Below, one piece after another: positions 59,828 to 64,000 of a stretch of DNA of 64,000 nt. Position 1 is the stretch's first letter. Each line of letters starts with the position of its first letter. Source of the DNA: Flavobacterium sp. KMS (GTDB lineage Bacteria; Bacteroidota; Bacteroidia; Flavobacteriales; Flavobacteriaceae); the NCBI RefSeq assembly GCF_000813005.1, contig NZ_JSYP01000002.1, forward strand, positions 124,001-188,000. Reading direction: 5' to 3'. The translations under genes and the position numbers were made by a program. The notes beneath the pieces were generated by a model. The model had not been told where the DNA came from. It searched no databases and worked only from the letters and a program-made list of their open reading frames with translations.

Positions 59828-62800
59828 ATGAAGAATATCTATTTTGTCTTATTACTAATTTCTACCTCACTATTTGGGCAACAATATGAAAAAAACTGGA
59901 ATAAAGTAATTGAAAATGAAAAACTCGGCAAAATAAAAACCGCCAATCAAATTGTTTCAAAAATTTACAAAAAGGCTGTAGCCAATAAAGACGAAGTACA
60001 AATTATAAAATGCTTTTTTTATAACTCAAAATACCTGCAAGTTGTTGACGAAAATGCTAAATCAAAAATTTTTAATAACTTAAAATCTGAAATAAATCGA
60101 GCTTCAATCCCATCAAAAGCAATTCTGAATTTAGTTTATGCTAAATGTTTGAATGATTATTCTAATTACGGTTATGATGTTGTAGAAGACACCTCTATAG
60201 TTACGGCAGTAGACACCATAGCTGTAATCGATATGCCAGAATCGATTGATTCTAATGTCATTCTATCTTCTGAAAAAGAAATCGATGCTCTTTATGAAAA
60301 AACGTTAGAAAACGAAGCAATTTTAAAAGCAACTCCTTTAAAAAATTATCAGGCTATTTTTAATTTTTTAACCTCAGAAAAACTAGAAACCGAGAACTTA
60401 TATAATTACCTACTTAAAGAAAACATTGCATTTTATGCGCAACAAATAGAGATATGGGCAATTGAAGAGAATGAAATTAGTAAATACAAAAACGAACTTT
60501 TAGGAAACTCAGAAGCTTTTTTAAAACTTGATTTAACTTCTATAAAAGATGAAGAGCTCAGAAAAGTGCTCTCTTTATATCAGAAACTAGAATTAAATAG
60601 CCCATCCCCAGAAAATCAATTTGATCGCATTATATACTACAGTAAATTTCTGCCAGAATCTAACGATGATCTAGCAAAGTCATTAAATGAGCTTCTACAA
60701 CATTCGAACGACATAATTCTTACTCAAAAAATTTCATTAAGAAAAGGTGAAATTCTAATTAACCAAGCTTCAAAAGAACGACATCCAGATAATAACATTC
60801 AAGCAATAAAAATATTTGACGAGATAATAAAAACTAATGATCAAACTAATACAGCAAAAGAAGCTTTATACCTAAAACAAAGAGTTTCATCAAAATCATT
60901 AACTGTTGAACTTCTAAAATACAGCTATAAAGATGAAAATACCAGAGCTTTTATTACTTACAAGAATATTGACAATTTAAATGTGTCCTTTTATAAAATA
61001 GACCAACAAAAGACAAAAGAACTTACGAATTCATATTTTCAGCGAGATAGTTTGGCCAACGCTATCATAAAAAAACAAAATAAAATTGCAACAAGAAATT
61101 ATCAACTTCAAAACAAACACGATTATTTTGAATACACAACCGAAGTACTTTTACCTAAATTAGAAACAGGGAAATATTTAGTCTATTTTGAAAGTGACTC
61201 TAATTTAAAAGATAAAAAAGCATTTGCGTTTGAAACCATAACTATTTCAAACCTTAGTATTCTAGCAAACCAAGAAGACGATAAAGAGAACTTTCAAGTT
61301 TTTGACCGAAAAACAGGTAAACCTTTAGAGAATGTAACTATAAAATCTTCTCACTATACTATTAAAACAAACTCTAACGGAGCAGCTTCTTATACCAGAA
61401 CAAGTAGCTACAATTACGATGAGAGCATTGAATTTTCTTTAGATAATGATACTCTTGTAACTGAGAAAGAATACATACAACTCATACAGCAATACTCAGA
61501 GAACAAAGATAATAGCCTTAAAGGTAAAGTTGAGTTTTACTTAGACAGAGCTATTTATCGTCCAGGACAAACCGTTTACTATAAAGGAATTGCGATTAAG
61601 AAACAAGATAACAAAACAAGTATCGTAGCTAATACTTCCTTCAATATCACTATTAAAGATCCCAATTATCAAACTTTCAAAGAGTTTCAAATAACTACAA
61701 ATGAGTTTGGTTCATTTTCTGGGGAATTTACTGTACCTAAAAATGGATTAACTGGTAATTTTAACATTTATGCAGATAAGCCTGAAGATTATACCAAAGG
61801 AGATATTTATTTTAACAACAAACCGAATGCTTCTTTTTGGGACAATCTGAAAATTGAAAATTCAAGAGCCACTTTTAGTGTTGAAGAATACAAACGTCCA
61901 AAATTCAAAGTAGATTTTGAGCCTAAAAAAGGAAGCTTCCAAGTTAATCAGTCTATCAAAATTAACGGAAGCGCCAAAGCATTTGCTGGGAGTAACATTT
62001 CTGATGCAAAAGTGACTTATACTGTTAATAGATTCACGAGTTATTTTAGAAATTATTACGGACAAGAACAGAATGAAACTATTACTAGCGGAGAAACCAA
62101 AACTGATGCTTCAGGAAATTTTATAATTGAATTTATTGCACAGCCTTCTAAAAATGCAATAAAAGAACAACTCCCTATTTTTAATTATGAAATAACTGCT
62201 AATGTTACAGATATTAATGGCGAAACACATACATCTGAGACAATTATAAAAGTAGGTTATCATGATTTAATTATCAATGCAATTATTGCTAATCAAATTG
62301 AAACAAAAAACAAAAATAAAATTACACTTACAAGTACAAACTTAAACGGGGAATTTTTAGCGACTAAAGGAGAAATTAAAATGTATTTCGTAAGTCCTTT
62401 TTCAAACAAATTCAAAAAAGCAGTGTGGCCAGAACCTGAAATTGAAACCATTTCAACATCAGATTTTGAGAAGTTATTTCCATTTGAAATTCGCGAAATT
62501 AAGATTAGCGATAAACCAAATGAAGTTTTAGTGTACTCAAAAAAAATAGACACTCAAAAAGACAAAGAAGTAGCACTTGATTTTATGACAAATTATAAAT
62601 CAGGAAACTACAAAATTGTTTTTTCTGCAAAAGATACTTTTAATAATCCTATAGAGTCTGTTTCAACATTTGAAGTCAAACAAAGCAAAGACAGATTCAA
62701 TCCGAGTAAATTATTTACAGCAGAACAAATTAATATCGACCCCAAAAAAGATGGTTTTGTAGATGTCAAATTTACTTCTGTAATTCCTGATTTATATATC

Positions 62801-64000
62801 ACTACAAATGGAAACTATGAAGATCAAAAATATTTTGAAAATACTTTTCATTTACAAAACAACGAAGTAATAATTAGAATTCCATTAAAGAAAGAATTCA
62901 GAAAATCTATTCGTTTACTTTTTGAAAGTATTTTTGAAAACGAAACTTTCAAGGATGACATAGATGTAGCACTAAAAGAAGATGAATCTAAATTAGAGTG
63001 GATTGTCGAAAGTTTTAGAAACAAAATCGAACCTGGAAGCAATGAAAAGTGGTCTTTTAAACTAAAATCCATTAATACTAAAAATGAAGCAGAAGTACTG
63101 GCTTCTATGTACGACAGTTCATTAGATCAATTTACTAAAAGAGATTGGAATACTTTAAAATTAAACACATACTATTATAACCGATCTAATTTTAAATCTC
63201 GTTTAGGTTTTGAAAAAACAAATTCTACATTAGAAGATTTGAATGAATCCCAACCCTTTGAAAACTCTCGTAATGAAGAAACGGAATTAAACTGGTTTGG
63301 TTTTAACATTAATACTAGCAGCTATTATGATTCTATTGGCGGGTATTTTGTAGATATTAAAGATAAAAAAGTTGGCAGTGAAAATATCAAAGGAGATCCT
63401 GACGCAGTACTAGCTGTAGAATCCAATAACAACATATCAACCATAGAAATTCCAAGAGTCGATAAAGTAAAATTTGTAAAACCTGTTAGTGCAAAAGCAG
63501 AAGAATCAGTTAACGAAGAATACTATTTTCAAACTAATAAAGTTAAATTTATTCCAGGGAAAAAAATTATAAGTGGTCTAACTTCTATGGTAGTCGATGC
63601 ATCCACGTTATACATAATTGATGGGGAAATATCATCTGAAAATAATTTCAAAAAAATAAATCCAGATAACCTTCTAGATATAGAGTTCTTAACTGCAAAC
63701 AAAGCAATTGCTCTTTACGGAAGCAAAGCTGCCAATGGTGCAATAATTATTACGACAAAAAATGCTCTAGAAGAACTAACAAAAGTAAAAGCAAGAAAAA
63801 ATCTATCAGAAACTGCTTTCTTTTACCCTAATTTAAGAACTGATACCAGCGGTAAGCTAAGCTTTAACTTTACTTCTCCTGAAGCTTTAACAGCTTGGAA
63901 ACTTCGATTAATGGCACATAATAAAGATGCTGTTTCAGGTTATCTAGAAAAAACAGTGATTACACAAAAAGAATTAATGGTTTTGCCAAATTTTCCGAGG
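59828..64000 (+). CDS. Alpha-2-macroglobulin family protein (5' part) with TonB-plug-like segment
   Basis: The frame is open from the ATG to the window edge (1391 codons, no stop), so the gene is cut here. A signal peptide (about 1-18, YFVLLLISTSLFGQQ) precedes a helical N-terminal region. The MG2 signature LDRAIYRPGQTVYYKG lies near residues 572-587. Near the right edge, ETAFFYPNLRTDTSGKLSF (about 1328) and ELMVLPNFPR mark the start of the A2M domain. Between these, residues about 1260-1311 (TLYIIDGE... then ALYGSKAANGAIIITTK) closely resemble the end of a SusC plug domain. Bacterial relatives are thought to trap proteases in the periplasm; a thioester motif would lie beyond the window. Confidence 0.9.
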   Translation, partial: MKNIYFVLLLISTSLFGQQYEKNWNKVIENEKLGKIKTANQIVSKIYKKAVANKDEVQIIKCFFYNSKYLQVVDENAKSKIFNNLKSEINRASIPSKAILNLVYAKCLNDYSNYGYDVVEDTSIVTAVDTIAVIDMPESIDSNVILSSEKEIDALYEKTLENEAILKATPLKNYQAIFNFLTSEKLETENLYNYLLKENIAFYAQQIEIWAIEENEISKYKNELLGNSEAFLKLDLTSIKDEELRKVLSLYQKLELNSPSPENQFDRIIYYSKFLPESNDDLAKSLNELLQHSNDIILTQKISLRKGEILINQASKERHPDNNIQAIKIFDEIIKTNDQTNTAKEALYLKQRVSSKSLTVELLKYSYKDENTRAFITYKNIDNLNVSFYKIDQQKTKELTNSYFQRDSLANAIIKKQNKIATRNYQLQNKHDYFEYTTEVLLPKLETGKYLVYFESDSNLKDKKAFAFETITISNLSILANQEDDKENFQVFDRKTGKPLENVTIKSSHYTIKTNSNGAASYTRTSSYNYDESIEFSLDNDTLVTEKEYIQLIQQYSENKDNSLKGKVEFYLDRAIYRPGQTVYYKGIAIKKQDNKTSIVANTSFNITIKDPNYQTFKEFQITTNEFGSFSGEFTVPKNGLTGNFNIYADKPEDYTKGDIYFNNKPNASFWDNLKIENSRATFSVEEYKRPKFKVDFEPKKGSFQVNQSIKINGSAKAFAGSNISDAKVTYTVNRFTSYFRNYYGQEQNETITSGETKTDASGNFIIEFIAQPSKNAIKEQLPIFNYEITANVTDINGETHTSETIIKVGYHDLIINAIIANQIETKNKNKITLTSTNLNGEFLATKGEIKMYFVSPFSNKFKKAVWPEPEIETISTSDFEKLFPFEIREIKISDKPNEVLVYSKKIDTQKDKEVALDFMTNYKSGNYKIVFSAKDTFNNPIESVSTFEVKQSKDRFNPSKLFTAEQINIDPKKDGFVDVKFTSVIPDLYITTNGNYEDQKYFENTFHLQNNEVIIRIPLKKEFRKSIRLLFESIFENETFKDDIDVALKEDESKLEWIVESFRNKIEPGSNEKWSFKLKSINTKNEAEVLASMYDSSLDQFTKRDWNTLKLNTYYYNRSNFKSRLGFEKTNSTLEDLNESQPFENSRNEETELNWFGFNINTSSYYDSIGGYFVDIKDKKVGSENIKGDPDAVLAVESNNNISTIEIPRVDKVKFVKPVSAKAEESVNEEYYFQTNKVKFIPGKKIISGLTSMVVDASTLYIIDGEISSENNFKKINPDNLLDIEFLTANKAIALYGSKAANGAIIITTKNALEELTKVKARKNLSETAFFYPNLRTDTSGKLSFNFTSPEALTAWKLRLMAHNKDAVSGYLEKTVITQKELMVLPNFPR
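63540..63760 (+). other. TonB-plug-like segment within the alpha-2-macroglobulin
   Basis: The translated segment has the SusC plug hallmarks in order: a LYIIDGE strand, a KINPDNLLDIEFLTANKAIA helix-strand unit, and ALYGSKAANGAIIITTK. The window's SusC proteins have ALYGSRAQNGAIIITTK and ALYGSRGANGVIIVTTK at the same point. Only about the last half of a plug domain is present and no beta-barrel follows. Confidence 0.8.

Noticed and set aside
61862..63072. Several minus-strand ORFs of 64-86 codons inside the alpha-2-macroglobulin
   Set aside because: They are antisense shadows of a long coding frame that stays open to the window edge and carries family motifs.

Overview
The window is AT-rich chromosomal DNA from a member of the Bacteroidota, most likely Flavobacterium or a close relative. 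The evidence is the TTG/TAnnTTTG promoter type, two SusC/SusD pairs, a fused str-S10-spc-alpha ribosomal cluster without tuf, map or adk, an UpxY-type antiterminator, a CtlX citrulline hydrolase, and little Shine-Dalgarno signal before the start codons. No tRNA, rRNA, CRISPR array, prophage or insertion sequence was seen.

Region 1 (about 1-13.6 kb, all on the minus strand) is a capsule/exopolysaccharide locus. In transcription order it holds a Wza lipoprotein, a Wzc tyrosine autokinase, a UDP-GlcNAc 4-epimerase, a UDP-glucose 6-dehydrogenase and an UpxY-type NusG paralogue. An intrinsic terminator and a fresh promoter with a 5' leader hairpin follow. The second unit encodes a UDP-HexNAc dehydrogenase, mannose-1-phosphate guanylyltransferase, dTDP-glucose 4,6-dehydratase, a large SLBB export protein and a Wzz-like chain-length protein, and it continues past the window edge. 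Together these make UDP-HexNAc uronate, UDP-glucuronate, GDP-mannose and a dTDP-6-deoxy-sugar precursor, and supply two export modules.

Region 2 (13.6-21.6 kb) holds housekeeping genes: recR, a CoA-binding protein, marC, a two-gene arginine deiminase-like/citrulline hydrolase pair, citrate synthase, enolase and carA. Region 3 (21.7-39 kb, minus strand) is one uninterrupted ribosomal protein cluster from rpsL to rplQ, including fusA, secY, infA, rpmJ and rpoA. I see promoters before rpsL, rplC and rpsH, and a strong terminator after rplQ.

Region 4 (39-52.5 kb, plus strand) carries a small Omp85-family protein, two SusC/SusD nutrient uptake pairs, rlmB and a DUF2490-type outer membrane protein ending in a poly-Asn tail. 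Region 5 (52.5-64 kb) carries an exported hypothetical protein, a rhomboid protease, rarA, a minus-strand cluster (exported hypothetical, YjjG-like nucleotidase, radC, mpl), a TPR protein, and the first 1391 codons of an alpha-2-macroglobulin that runs off the window.

The points most worth a second look are: two copies of a structured intergenic element whose central stem changes sequence but keeps its pairing; a promoter plus leader hairpin at both tviB and rpsH; a 58-nt 5' leader shared by the two susC genes; a TonB-plug-like segment inside the alpha-2-macroglobulin; and a triplet-repeat C-terminal extension on a predicted beta-barrel.
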